Shown here one piece after another: positions 13,491 to 25,735 of a stretch of 64,000 nt of DNA. The notes under the pieces were generated by a model that was not told the origin of the DNA, made no database searches, and saw only the letters and a list, made by a program, of their open reading frames with translations. How positions within the stretch are numbered: the first letter of the stretch is position 1; every line of letters begins with the position of its first letter. The stretch comes from Tigriopus japonicus (Eukaryota > Arthropoda > Copepoda > Harpacticoida > Harpacticidae). The stretch lies in contig CM021320.1 of the NCBI GenBank assembly GCA_010645155.1, positions 5,470,724 through 5,534,723 on the forward strand, written 5' to 3'. The position numbers were made by a program, and so were the translations under genes.

Positions 13491-16400
13491 AACTCAAATT
13501 TTGTAACTAACAATACATGTTCCCAAAAAAGTAAGGAAATCTCGGCAACCCAAAGCTCTCGAATGTATCAATCATCTTTCGGAATTGGAATACCACACTC
13601 TTGCCTAGTTTAGTGGCCATATTTTCTTTCTTCTCGATGACCTCCAAACCGGATGGATAGTAGCAGTATGTTATTCCTGGAAATATTAATTTGGCCTCAA
13701 GCCAGTTTAGCGTGGTTGGTATGGTGTGCTGGGGAGGTAGATGTGGGTGTTGGTGATGGTGGTAGTAGTTGGAATAGTGATGGTGGTTGGTCTTGTTGGG
13801 CTATTCATACCCCGTATACATAGTACGTAGTGGTACAGTAGTCATAGCTGAATACCAAACGTATCCGACGGGGACTAAAAGTGGTTGCTCATGCATAAGG
13901 TTTAACCACAAAGAGCCAAGGGGGACCAAAAGGGACCTTGTTAGGTAAAATTTGCATGTGACAACGCACAGAAATTCATCACAAGCATGGTTCAAAGAGA
14001 TTCACTTTCATAGTTGAGCACATCACTCTGATGTCACGGGGAATATGCTTATCCTTCCCGATTGGAACCAGTTCCAAATCTCCAACCATCAGTCATTGTC
14101 ATGAAATGGGTTCAATATTAGTTGAACTTTCCTGGCTAATGCCATCCCACCACCAACCCACTTGTGATGAGACCTCATTTCTGGGAACATCCCGAGTGAG
14201 TGAGTGAGTGAGTGAGTTGAAGAACCCATTCTGCGTTGTACAGAGAAGCGAGTTGTTGTGTGTGCACCCGCCGAATTCGAGGTTTAATCCTCAAGTCTCT
14301 CATAATTCAAATTGGAAGAAGGGAAAACGGGGGCTTGGACTAATTTAGCAAACTAAATCTGAACTTTCCACACTCGACTTGGGCTTTCTCACTGGGACAT
14401 GCATGCACAATTTCTAGTGTTGAAAGAGAGAGATAGAGAAGGTGGGAGGACGAATATTCAGAGTGCTGTTCCAACCCTAGAGTCGATCCGCATTCAAAAG
14501 ATGCGATACTAACACTAAAGGACAATGGGTCTGAAGGACTTTTTTGGCTTTCCAGACAACCTACTCTCGGGATAACCAGATCTGCAACGGTTCCAATGTA
14601 AATCGTACGGCCAACAGGCACTTTTGGAAATGTAAGCCTCTCTCACATACTACTACGTACACACACGACATGGACTTAGAAGTACGTACATAAGCATCAT
14701 TTCAAATGGAATTCCATTGTTCCTCCGAACAGAGACGACCAGATGGGAAAAGGAGGAACGAACATGACGAACAAAGCGATCCAAATTCCAGAGGTCGTTA
14801 GGGCTTTCGGCCACGTTGCGTTGTGTTCAACGTTCTTTTAGATGTTCACTGACCTTCAATGGAATCTCGAGCTCGTGTCTTTTGGGCGGTAACATCAATG
14901 CAAAAAACCGAATTGGCGAGCTACCCAGGTTCCACATGAAAGTAATCGTGCAGCAACTTTTGGTAGCTCATCAAGAGTTAATGGGATGCAACAACGTAAT
15001 TAGGGGGATTGTTCCATTCAAATCCAAGTAAGGTCCGGCCTTTGTCATCTTCATCTGGCTGCTCTCCATGGATTCAAAAAAAAAACTTCCAGCTCTCAAC
15101 TCATTTCGCGAGTTGGTTCCAACTCAACGTCAACTTTCGTTCGCCATTTTTCGTCGACCAAATGATATCTCGACACACGTGGCCTTATCTTGGATTCGTC
15201 GGTGGCCAATCTCGAGGACTACCGTACATGTACTTAGTAGATAACCCGTTGGTATATTAGCTGAACTTCATCGCTACCTCCACCTACCACGGAAAGTGAA
15301 TGGGATGGAGTTTGGAAATGCATCTCGAGTTTAAACCGTGGAAGATGCAGAAACTGTTGATGCACACGCTCACTCAACAACAGTGGGTGGATGAGGTTCA
15401 CAGCTATTTGAAAAAGCTCTCAGCCTATTGCACACCCAGTCCAAGTACAGATGTGTGAGTGTGAGTGTTGTGTTCAGGGTGTTGCATCAAGACCGGCACC
15501 AACAAATCTCTTCTCATTTTGTGCCCATCCATATGTTGCATGCTGGCCTCCAAAGTGGAGAATGCCACTTTACCATGTTTGCCGCCGGATGGATGCTGGA
15601 TGGAGAAGAAAAAGAAGAAGTGGAGCAAGAAAGGATCCCCTGTTCGTCTTAAGAAGGAACGGAAGGGGAGAAAGAGGAAGGGAATGTCTGTTTTTTCATC
15701 ACTTTCCAATTTGAAGCGAGCCTTGTGGACGACGGACTACTCATACCTCCCGTACACACTCAATTTCAAAGACACGCATCTGAAAAAAGTTTGAAGTTTT
15801 TTTAACACAAAAGAAAGTTTCTCTTTTTTTAACGTTGGCATATGAGAGGCAGGAAGGAGTTGCTTTGAGTTTCCGAAATATTATTAGCATTCAAAATCTG
15901 CACCATGCGCAATCGAATATCAAAATTAGGGGAACCTGTTGGTTTTTTACTTCGAAAGCCGAAACTAGTGAACTAATAAGGTTTGACCACCAAGTGTGCA
16001 ATAGGTTTTGATGAAAGAGAAATATTTTCACAATAGATCGAGTGAGTTGAGAGCAAAAAGTAAAAATTTGAAGGACCCGAATGAGGTAGAAACTTGTGTG
16101 CATCTCCGCCACCGAGCTTTGTCACACAGTCCATGACGAGTGTAATAAGTTTCGGCTTGTTCAAACATAATTTGGAGAAAGGTTTGCACCGAGAAAGAGA
16201 GAGAGAGAGAGTACCCAACGACATCGACATCAAAGGCCAATCTCCCACTCATCCACACTCACTCACGAACTCGCTTCTTTTTCTCATCTCCATGTTGTTG
16301 GATGGTGGATAGTGAGCGGTTCCAATTTCATGGATTCGCTGGAAGCTGAGAGATCTTTAAAGATTTATACGCCGTAAGTGTTCCTGCAAAGTTGGCGAAC

Positions 16401-18991
16401 CAACGAGCAAACGAACGAGCCAACCAACGAATTGGGTCTCCACGGCCTCGCCAAACACAAGGCTGACTGACTTGGTGAGTAGAAAAAAGTCAGTCACCTG
16501 ACGCGCGGGATCCAGGATGTTGAATGTGAATTCCAATCTCGATCCCCTCTCCCAAGACGACGTCCAAACGCTTTGGCGCGTTTGGGAATGGACCAACGAG
16601 TTCTTGAGTAGTTTATTTTCTCGAATGGAACTTTGGACTGACAAGTCTTTGGTCACTTAGCCCCTTTTGAAAAGGTTTAAAGGCCATTCCGAGCATCACA
16701 CGGATTCTTGAGGTTCTGGGGGTGGCCATGTCGTTTCAAGCGTGTTCTCGGGCTCTTGAGGATGAATGCCACTTTTTGACATTTCAGCTTTCCGATTTCA
16801 ATTAGAAAACTTTTCTCTCTTTCGTCTTCCCCTTTCTTGGGTATGGAGTGTTGGTGAAGGGCCTGGGGGCCGGATATTGATGGGCGAGATCTCGTCACAA
16901 TTGTCAGCCTCTTGGGCAAGTTTTCCACTTTGAGTCCGAGTCCGTGGTGTTCCTGCACAATGCGCTCGCATTTGGACTGCCTCGAATTTCTGCCATGTAC
17001 CATACTGAACTGGATGGGTTGCCAGCGATCTATCTAACTCACAGACGTACCACGACCACGACAAGGGGGGGATGGTCAGTTTATCTCCCAGCATTCCTGA
17101 CATTTCCCCAATAAATAAGTTTCTTATCAGCTACAAGATCGTGCGGAGCGGACAATTCTTTCAAGTCTTCGAGTGGTCTTTCAATTGGACCAAACCCGAA
17201 TGAAGCTACAAAACACCAGGGTGGTTAAGCAACGTGAACATGACGTCCAAGCCCTTTGTAGCTTTAAGCCCACAGATGTTTGGCAAGATTTTTATTGACC
17301 AGAAGGCCATCTATGAGTTCAGGGTTTCTCTAAAAATACGTCATGGTTTCGATGTACGAGTTCATGTTTTTGTCAATTTATAAACCCTTTAGGAATTTCA
17401 AGGAATCTCCTCAAAATTTCATTTGAGAGATCTAAACTTCTACTTGTTTGATGGGATTGATGTCGCTTATTGAACCTTGTCATTTTTCAATTTCAATGTG
17501 CTTAAAGAGGTCTTCCGAAGCCTTTTCTTAATAGCCAAAAGTGAGTGAGTTTGATGGAAAAATAGTTTTATTCGGAAGAGGTTAGTCCTGGCTAATCCAA
17601 CCTAAAATTTCCAAAGTGATCTATTGCACATCGCACACCCATCCCTATCAAAAACATGTCAAAAAAAACTTCCCAATTGAAATTGAAAATATCAACATCT
17701 TTATTGATAGCGACCACAATGAGTTTTGTTTTTAGTGAATTCCCGATTCAATTTGTTCTTGATCCTTCTTATGAGAATGGGAAACGGAAGGAAGCAAAGT
17801 TAGGCCTAGACCAACAAATTGTTGACGCTTCTCTTTTGTAGTTGCGAAACTATCTACCATAAGAAATGCTTACTCTAACGTCGTCGTCGTGGTCCTACCT
17901 GAACAGAAGTCAATTTCAATCTGCATATCAGAGAACCAGCAGTAATGTTTGAATACGAATTTCTTGGCCCCAATGTCTGGCCGTCAATGAGCGGATAGAG
18001 AAAGGTTCGACCATCTTTGTGGACCCATCATGGCCCACCAAGGCGGCATACGTTGGCGATCGAGAGAATCCAACTTGAATTGAGTCTCAAGTGAAATTGG
18101 AATCGAAGGGAGCGAGGGGAAATAAATGCCATTAAGGGATGTTAAGATGGAAGGAATTCCTTCACTCTTTGACAGAGAAGTAGTGAGAACTTTAAAAACT
18201 CTTTCAAGTGTCAGGTGAATTGTCACGCTCGTTCCTCGTCTCCGTGACAGGAATGCAATTGAACTCGTTTTAAACAACCCAAAGAAAAAGTCCCTCAGAG
18301 AAGTCAAGTTTTGTTAAGTCAATATACAATTCCACCAATTGCCGACGGGTTCAAAACGAACGAACGAACCGAGAAAGGATCTCTTTTCGAAGAAATCCAT
18401 CGACCCGAGCGAGACCCAATGAAAAATATAACTTTTCCACCAAGAACGAGCCAACCAAAAGGGAGGACCAGAACTTTTGTAATCAAATAAGACTTGAACC
18501 AGGCCAACAAGGGGCTTCATAGGGTTCGTTTTTCATTTTCCCATCAAAAGTAACTCCTACTATTTCTATCTGGAACACCCAAGACGGTTGTCGCTCACCA
18601 AACCAAAAGCTGACAAAAACCTTGACTGATATTCCTTAAAAGATCTTCAGACTGGTCAAAATGGGAACATAACGAATTAATCACAGCACATTTTTTACAG
18701 TCTTTCCGGTCTCCACGCTAGGAGGGAGTTTTTTTAATCAATAAAAACTAATCGTGTTCCTTGAATTCACGTGTTCAAATGAAAGCAAAAGGAAACAACA
18801 ACTTAAATTTTGGCATGTTGAAGTAAGGATAGGTTGGGCAATAAGAAGTGTTCTTTGACCTTCTTTATAAATCGCAATTCTTAATACTTACCACACGATG
18901 ATTTAAGTGCTAAACTATAATTAAGAATAAACGTCTTTTCTGAGACCTTTTCCTCTAAAATGGTTATTTTTTTTTCTTCCTTTACTTATTC
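13491..18991. other. Non-coding stretch between the gap and the hAT element
   Basis: No recognisable gene. It contains the (GAGT)n run at 14194-14217, GT/AC-rich patches and a short GA run near 16194-16211. Two overlapping minus-strand frames at 16677-17103 look mildly protein-like (108 and 101 codons) but contradict each other and match nothing known to me. The missing last exon of the calexcitin-like gene could lie here, but I could not find it. Confidence 0.45.
14194..14217. repeat. (GAGT)n microsatellite
   Basis: Six tandem GAGT units, about 24 bp, in a non-coding region. Confidence 0.9.
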
Positions 18992-19217
18992 CAGGGGTCG
19001 GCAACAGCTTTTGGCTCGAAGTCCACCAAATTTCACTGTGTGCAGTCAGGGGCCATCAAAACAGACCCACATATCTACATTCAAACTCAAAGAGTTCTGG
19101 ACTTAGGAATACAATCCTTTAGATACTCTCGGCCCCATTCTTTTGAACTTTCTGGACCCACCAACGACCACTCTTGGACCCACATATGGACCTGAACCCA
19201 ATAGTTGCCCACCCCTG
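18992..19217. mobile_element. Non-autonomous hAT element (MITE), 226 bp
   Basis: The left end reads CAGGGGTCGGCAAC and the right end, reverse-complemented, reads CAGGGGTGGGCAAC. These are terminal inverted repeats differing at one of 14 positions, and CAGGGGT-GGCAAC is the familiar terminus of many hAT families. The flanks are ACTTATTC on the left and ACCTATTC on the right, an 8-bp target-site duplication with one mismatch, the length hAT transposases make. The 226-bp interior has no open frame for a transposase, so the element depends on one encoded elsewhere. The mismatches suggest it is not very recent. Confidence 0.85.
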
Positions 19218-19845
19218 ACCTATTCTACTTAACTTTGTTAACTTGACACCAACAGTCATAGATATGCAAAAGAATAACATATCCTCAGAGGTACATTTTT
19301 TGACAATTTTATATATTGTAGCAGTCTTGAACAAAAATTGATCCAATTTGATAAAATATGTATTCGATCAGTACTTGAAGGGGAAATCCACTGATTTTGA
19401 AAACATGGACGTCTTTCATGGTGTGTGCAGATTCCCATGACCTTTTCCAATTGCGCTTAATGATACAAATTTTTGAAATAAAATCACAGACAACGAAGCT
19501 AACACAAAAATTCCGATTGCCCTGGAGCTATTTCTTCACATGATTGGCTCAATAATTTGCAACAACCACTCTGCTATTTCAAATTTCGCTTCGTCTCTTG
19601 CCAAAAAAAACTCAAACAGATTAACCAAACAACAATCCGGATGAATGACAACATAACACTTGGTTTCCTGCTCCTTTGTTTAACTGTGCATACTCTAAAA
19701 GAATGTCTTGACAACCATTCCTTTGGTTCAGGCTATTCGGAAATCGGCAAAAATTTACAAATGACAAATGCTGGTAAGCTCCATTTGTCCTGATAGTCTC
19801 AACTTCAGAAAAAGTCTGTGATATCGTCCCCATTCTATGTCTTAC
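19218..19845. other. Region after calexcitin-like exon 4, 3' end not resolved
   Basis: Exon 4 of the EF-hand gene ends at 19846 with a good donor (GAG|GTAAGA). Minus-strand AGs near 19790-19805 could accept after a 45-55 nt intron. Each resulting tail is short or unlike the conserved family C-terminus, so I leave the last exon uncalled. No other feature is seen. Confidence 0.4.
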
Positions 19846-22800
19846 CTCTGTGAAGATAGTGAAAGCCTGTCGAGCAATCTTTTCACTCACGCCAAACTCG
19901 GATAGAACGTATTCAAATTCCTCGGTGTCAATAACGTTGTCACCTTTGAGAAAGAAAAAGCACAGGGCAATGATTTTCAACCGTCAAGAAACAAGCCAAC
20001 AAGAATCTCAAATTCAGTTGTCGCATCTTTAAGAACTGTCCTTTGTGAAAGTTACCTGTACGGTCCAAGAGGTTGAATCGAAAGACGAGATACTTGTAGA
20101 GCCACTTGGGCAAGGCCGTGCTGTCTAGGTTGAGACTGTGGTCATGGTCTTTGGCAAATTGTTCCAGAATCGAGTCTTGTGACACTTGGTCCTCGTCAAT
20201 GGATTTTGGTTCCCCATTGGGCAGCCTCTTTTCAGGTCTTCTCGTCAAGAGGCTTGGGGTGTCTTCGTCGGAATCCAAGACCAAAGGCCAGTCATCTTCA
20301 TCATCTGTCTGTGATTTTCCCGCCCCCGAGCCACTCTTCGTTCCATTCAGGGTGGACTTTGGGGGAGAAGGTCCCTCTTTGGATCTGTGAGATTTCACGC
20401 CCAAATGGTTGGGCTCATCTAGATGGTTGTTGATGGTTGTGGAAGAAGGGCTCCTCTGTTGCTTCTTCTTTTGGTGGTTGTAGACAATCTTGAGAAAATC
20501 CTTTTGCTTCTCTTCGCCCACGGAAAGCTCACGTTTGTACACGGTCCACATTGCCAACTTAAAAGGGAACATACAAAGTCGAGTTAGTTGACATTGGCGA
20601 GATTGGCTTCTATTTGGACTTTTGGCCTTTGAAGATTGACCAATGCGAATTACGAATGACCGGGTTTGAGTTAGCTCCACCCAAAGAGCTTTCCGGCATC
20701 CTTTGAAAGACAAGTGGGATTGTCGGGTGCATTTCGGAACAGAAAAACAATCAACAAAGTGATTCATAGGCAAATTCTCACAGGAAATGTGAAATCTCTT
20801 CAAACTTTGATATCAACAACGTTCAACATACCTTGATTGGCAAAGGCCAGGTTTGAGAAGTTGAAAATGGATTACGACTTAGTTCGACTTAGTCAAGCTC
20901 ACATATTTTTTTCAAAATAAAAAGTATATATATTTTTCAAGAAGTCAATGACATAGCCCTATGGGGCCTAAAACTAAAGTAAATTGACGCCAAAGCATAT
21001 CGGCTTAAAAAACCACGTTGCTTAAAGGTGTCATTGACACTAATGTCATTGTTCAAAAGTTTGAAAAAATGTCTATGATCAAAGCAAACCCCTATGCAGG
21101 AACCCGTATTTATACTATTATATAGGTTATCCCTGCCCTATGCTAAAAGGAGAGATTGCAAATCAATCCAAAAAATCACGATAAAACGATCACAAAAATG
21201 ATCTAATGAATACTTCGCAACGAGGATAAATATTTATTATTATCATTTTTTTAATTGCTTTGATATCGTTCGGGAAGACCTTGTTTCTTGGTTCGTCAAA
21301 TTCAGCAAGTTTTAAGGTTGTCTCATTTTCTGCCGAATATTTTGGGGGGCTCAGATTTGGCAATTTTTGAATCTATAAAATCGAATTTACGAAACCAATC
21401 AAATTCCATGAACTATGTCAAGTGCCCAAGATAGCCTCCAAAACAAGCAAAGTTTGCATGGTTTCGTTTGATAATATAAGGTAATAAGATAAAACTGCCC
21501 AGAAAGCCATAAAACTATCTTGGAAAACATGCATAGTCATTTTCATCTCAAACGACTACTTCTTTATGACTCCAAAAAAGTGAAACACAGACTCAAGCCC
21601 GACGAATCACAAGTCCTAGTAAAAACCAACTTCTTTTTCTGCGAAAGCACTACCAGTTATCATTATTCACTTTACCGAAGTGAGCGTGGTCAATATAACA
21701 GTTTTTGGATGCTTTCTCCGCATCAAGGTGTTTGCCTATTTTTTTTGCTGGTTCTTACCCACTCCTTTTTCGTGATCTTTCCGTCCTTGTCCATGTCAGC
21801 AATTTGGACGAGCGAGTCCCAAATTTCGTGGAAGAGTGCCTCGGTTATCTTGTACTTGGGGGAATCTATTTTCCATCCACTCATGTAACAAATCTTGTCT
21901 TTGGCCCAGAGGAAATCATTGTAAGTGAGGAAGCCGTCGTTGTTTAGGTCTGAAGGATAAATTGGATCATTTTTGGGAAGGAGTTGATGCCAGTAGGGTC
22001 TCAACTATGGACACTCTGAACAAAGGAAGGTTTCGCTTATGTTCCATAATTTCGCGTGATTTGTTGCCATCTTATGGTAGACATATTCAAATCATAAGAT
22101 ATGGTGAGCAAAGTGTCAAACTTTGAACTTGGATTCTTAATGTCGCTCGTCCGTCTCCATTCAAAGTACACCCGACTACATACGCTGGCTTGAATGTGAG
22201 ATAAAATATCATTCTCTTCACAGGCTGTATATCTCAACTTCGCACACAGAAGACCCATCTCATTGTAAGCCCAAAGCAAAACTTTTTCCCTCCCAGCCTT
22301 ACTACGTAGAGTGAGTGCCTTTATGCTTGTATGTGTGTCAGTGAGTGCGTGAGTAAGTAAGTAAGTGTGCACATGTGAGTGTCTTCAATACTGTATCCCA
22401 GAGTTGTGTCTGTGTGGGTGTCGTGTATGTGAGGGAACGAGAGGAGAAAAGGCTTTCCTCTCTGTCGAGAAATCTGGTGAAATTCAATTTTCAATTGTTC
22501 TGCTTCAGCCAGATTTCCACTCTTCTCCTCCTTTTGTTCTCCACTCCCTCCCACCAAATCTGGAGGCAACACCCAAGACAGACAAAAAATGTGCCAGTTC
22601 CTCCTTCTTTCCAGGGTGTTTCAGCCTCCTTTTGGTTCAATACTTGGGCTCGAGGCAAAACTATGATTTTCTTCTCGCTTCTTGGAAAGTTTTCCTTAGC
22701 TGAGGGTCGGTGTGTGGATCTACTAGTACATCTTTGCCTGAGTGTGTATGCATGTACAAACGTACAGTAAGTAGTCCATATTCTGGGACTGCGGGGGCCA

Positions 22801-23586
22801 TTCCAAGCTCCTCGCTGGCTTTGAATTAATTTACCCAGACCCTTACGATCCCATTGCGACTCTATGGGGATGATATATCCCTCTGTTTTTATTCAAATGG
22901 AACTTTTTTTGATGAAGTGTACGTGTTCCACTCAATTTTTAAGAGACGGGGCATGAAGGTTGAGTGATTCAAATGTGGAATATTCCCATCCTCCAACACC
23001 AGTAAATGACGTATGTTTCTCAGTTGTCGTAGTTGTTTTAGCAGATTCACTATTAGGCACTGCTTTACTGTGCTAATATTCGGAATCGTGTTCTGATCGT
23101 TTCGACAAGTGGGATTTAGCCGCAAATGCTCACATTCTTACAACCGGAGGCAATCTGACTAAGTCTGTTGGACTAAGGCTGAGGGTTTAAAACTACTAAC
23201 ATGTTTTGATCGATGTTCATCCACATTTTTTAGATGGAAGACACTAGTCCACAAGTAGGCTTGTGTTTCAGAACAAGCTATGGTGAGAGAACAGTCGACC
23301 ATTACCTGCTACTCAATGTCATAACATTCTCATTTTAACATAAATAGCCCTTTTTCTCACTACTAGCCAGCCAGACAAACGGTCTGAGGGGCTCATTTTA
23401 TCTCCCTTCTCCAACAGTTCCCATTGATGCTCGACCAAAACGTCAAAACAGTGCTTGATATGTTTCTCTGTTCTTGACCTTTCGGGCCAGATACTCACCA
23501 AAAAACGTGTAGAAGTCATATTTCAGTTTCCTCTTCTGAAAGTTCGTCAGTTCGTTCTTTTGACCTTTGTTTTGTACATTTCCCAT
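19846..23586 (-). CDS. Calexcitin / sarcoplasmic calcium-binding-like EF-hand protein, last exon unresolved
   Basis: Cytosolic calcium sensor or buffer of the calexcitin/SCP family. Four exons read in frame with GT-AG borders: 23499-23586 (ATG in strong context, ccaagATGG), 21759-21949, 20056-20557 and 19846-19943. They encode 293 residues without the C-terminus. EF1 crosses the exon 1/2 border (DLNNDGFLTYND). EF2 is DMDKDGKITKKEW, a canonical loop. EF3 crosses the exon 3/4 border (DRTGDNVIDTEE). The segments ICYMSGW, PKWLYKY and LSEFGVSEKIARQAF match the family pattern. Exon 3 carries about 110 extra residues between EWLAMW and LPKWLYKY. They are rich in Ser, Pro, Lys and Asp/Glu, where known calexcitins have a linker of about 15. 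The N-terminus MGNVQNK weakly fits a myristoylation site. The final exon (about 35 residues) is not identified; after 19846 several acceptor choices give implausible tails. Confidence 0.85.
20558..21758 (-). other. Intron 2 of the calexcitin-like gene
   Basis: The donor is TGG|GTAAGA and the acceptor is CCTTTTAAG|TTGGCA. Removing the intron joins GAG TGG to TTG GCA in phase 0, giving the family-typical EWLAMW. The interior is AT-rich with no gene or repeat I recognise. Confidence 0.8.
21950..23498 (-). other. Intron 1 of the calexcitin-like gene
   Basis: The donor is TTTG|GTGAGT and the acceptor is TTATCCTTCAG|ACCTAA. The split codon G|AC restores the first Asp of the EF1 loop, which strongly supports the junction. 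The intron includes GT-rich simple sequence near 22320-22380 and no recognisable gene. Confidence 0.8.
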
Positions 23587-25735
23587 CTTGGAGGGCGGTA
23601 AGATGGGCTTGTTCAACTTTCGCTTCTGATGGCTTTAAACCTGATGAGATGAGTGCAACGAGCTCCTTTTCCTTTCGACGTTTAGCACTACCACTTTTCT
23701 CAGGTCTTTCTTGTTCGCTCTATTTTCAGCCAAACGGATGGGTATAATCACATTACTACTCCACTTTACACTCTTACTCATCCAGACTGAGAATGAAGGC
23801 TGCTGGATGAGAGGCTCTTTTTGTTCTGGTTCTCGTTCTTTGCCAAAATAACGACAGAATTATTCAAGTCCGGCATAATCAAAGATTGAGCACTCGCACC
23901 ATTACGAACTACCCGAGATCCGTTAGGATGCACTGGAATTGAATCTCACCGGGAAATGGTCTTGAGACCAAACAACAGCAACGGGTCTTACGAAACAATC
24001 GCGAGGAACAGATCGTTACACTGAGTGAAGGAAAGGATAATCCCTATTGTGACCTCGATAGATTCAACATTGACATGTGTTCTCGTTTTTTTATGAAGCT
24101 ACTATGATGATCGGCCGCACAACACAAAACACGTGCCGAGTATCCTTTGCGTCAAGGTTCCAGCAGAGTTAGCTTACCATTACGGATGGAGGTAGTTAGT
24201 ATACACTGCATACGTACATGAATGCATACATGCATCCGGGGACTACAAGGTAAGTGAGTGACTGTTTCACAGGTGTTTGTGTGCCTTCTCGAGGTACTGA
24301 TATGATGATGGCGGCCTTGGCGGCCAAAGGTGCCAAGTGGAGCAACTTTCCTGTATCTTAATGACATGAGAGACTAAACAAGCTTCTAATGTCACAGGTC
24401 TTTAGGTGAAGAGTTGGCTAGGATTTGTAAATATTTGTAAAGATAAACGAAATGTTTTTTTTTTGTGGTTTTCCATGTTTTCATTCAAGGTATAAAATCA
24501 GCAAACTTGTCCATACCTAAATGCACATGCTTTATGCCTGTTTCCAAGTTATAGATATGGGTTCCGTTGTTGTTTATGCATTCCAAAATATGACCTACAG
24601 TAAATGCTTACTTAGTCCATGGTTTAAATAAGGAATTATTTTATGTCTCAATTATTGTGGAAACATTGAAAATCTAGTACAAGTGCTTTTTGAAAGGATT
24701 ATAACAGATGCCGTAATTTGTCTTTCGATAGTACATCATAAAATACTGTATTTTCAATTTTCGGTTTCAATCAACAATGTGTTAACCTGATTATAGACAA
24801 AATAATTGGAAAAAAACATCATGCGACAAATTTGGAACATTGTGACAAGAAAAGAATGGAAAATACTCTGTTAATTATACATACTATATGACAAAACACT
24901 TGTTCCAATATTCAAAGAATAGTTTGCTTTCAATCATCATACTTTTTTACACCTGAAAAGTTAAGACAAAATTTTCATTTGTATTTCATACGAATGGAAA
25001 ATTCCATCTGTAATTCAAATTGGAACTTAAATTTTGGAAAAGTGGATCAATGCCCAAAATCAAACTCATGGATATGGTTCTGTAGGTTATCAATATTCCA
25101 GTAACCCAACCAACATTCCAAAGCCTCTTCTTCGTTCGATTATCTAAAGAATCCAATTCAATCAAATGAAGTGCAATTGCCAAGCGGAACGAATTTATAT
25201 GTCAGAGTATAGGACAATAATGGCAAAATGTGTCACCATCGAAGCATATTTTAGCATGGAAACGGGGTTCTCCTTGTCCCAAATGGACCTCGTGGTGAAA
25301 GAAAGAGAGAAAGGGACGATGCTTGCGAAGTGAGAGATCTCCAGAGACAGGATGAAACACTGCAAGCACACCCAAGTTTCTTTCTCATCAAAGAGGCCAC
25401 GAACAGTGCAATACCCAACACTCTGAGGTGCCCATTGGGCACGCACGCGTTCTTACCTTGGATCAAACGTTCCTCATAAGGGCGAACCTGGATTTAAACC
25501 AAGACGCATAACGGCAATTCCGCCTTGGTCTTCTCCTTCTTCCCTACCTTAAAAGCAAGAAGACGAGAGTGAGAGGTTCAATGGTTTTGGGGAGTCCTGG
25601 ACAACCAACCAACCAACCTGGTGGTGAGCCAACAGGCCGTGGTATTGTAATAGTAGAACTAATGGGTAAACCAGGTTAAAAATACGTAGTAGACCCGAGG
25701 ATGGTGGGGAGTGGATCGAGTATTCCTTAGGGGTA
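23587..25735. other. Upstream flank of the calexcitin-like gene, non-coding
   Basis: No coding exon recognised. The first few hundred bases should include the promoter and any 5' UTR of the minus-strand EF-hand gene, but no clear TATA box or initiator stands out. The section around 24400-25200 is AT-rich and featureless to my eye. Confidence 0.45.

Noticed and set aside
16677..17103. Two overlapping minus-strand frames considered as a last exon for the calexcitin-like gene
   Set aside because: Neither contains the conserved C-terminal family pattern and the frames conflict.
19557..19805. Possible terminal exon of the calexcitin-like gene after a short intron
   Set aside because: Three AG choices give different tails, none resembling the family C-terminus, so no exon is called.
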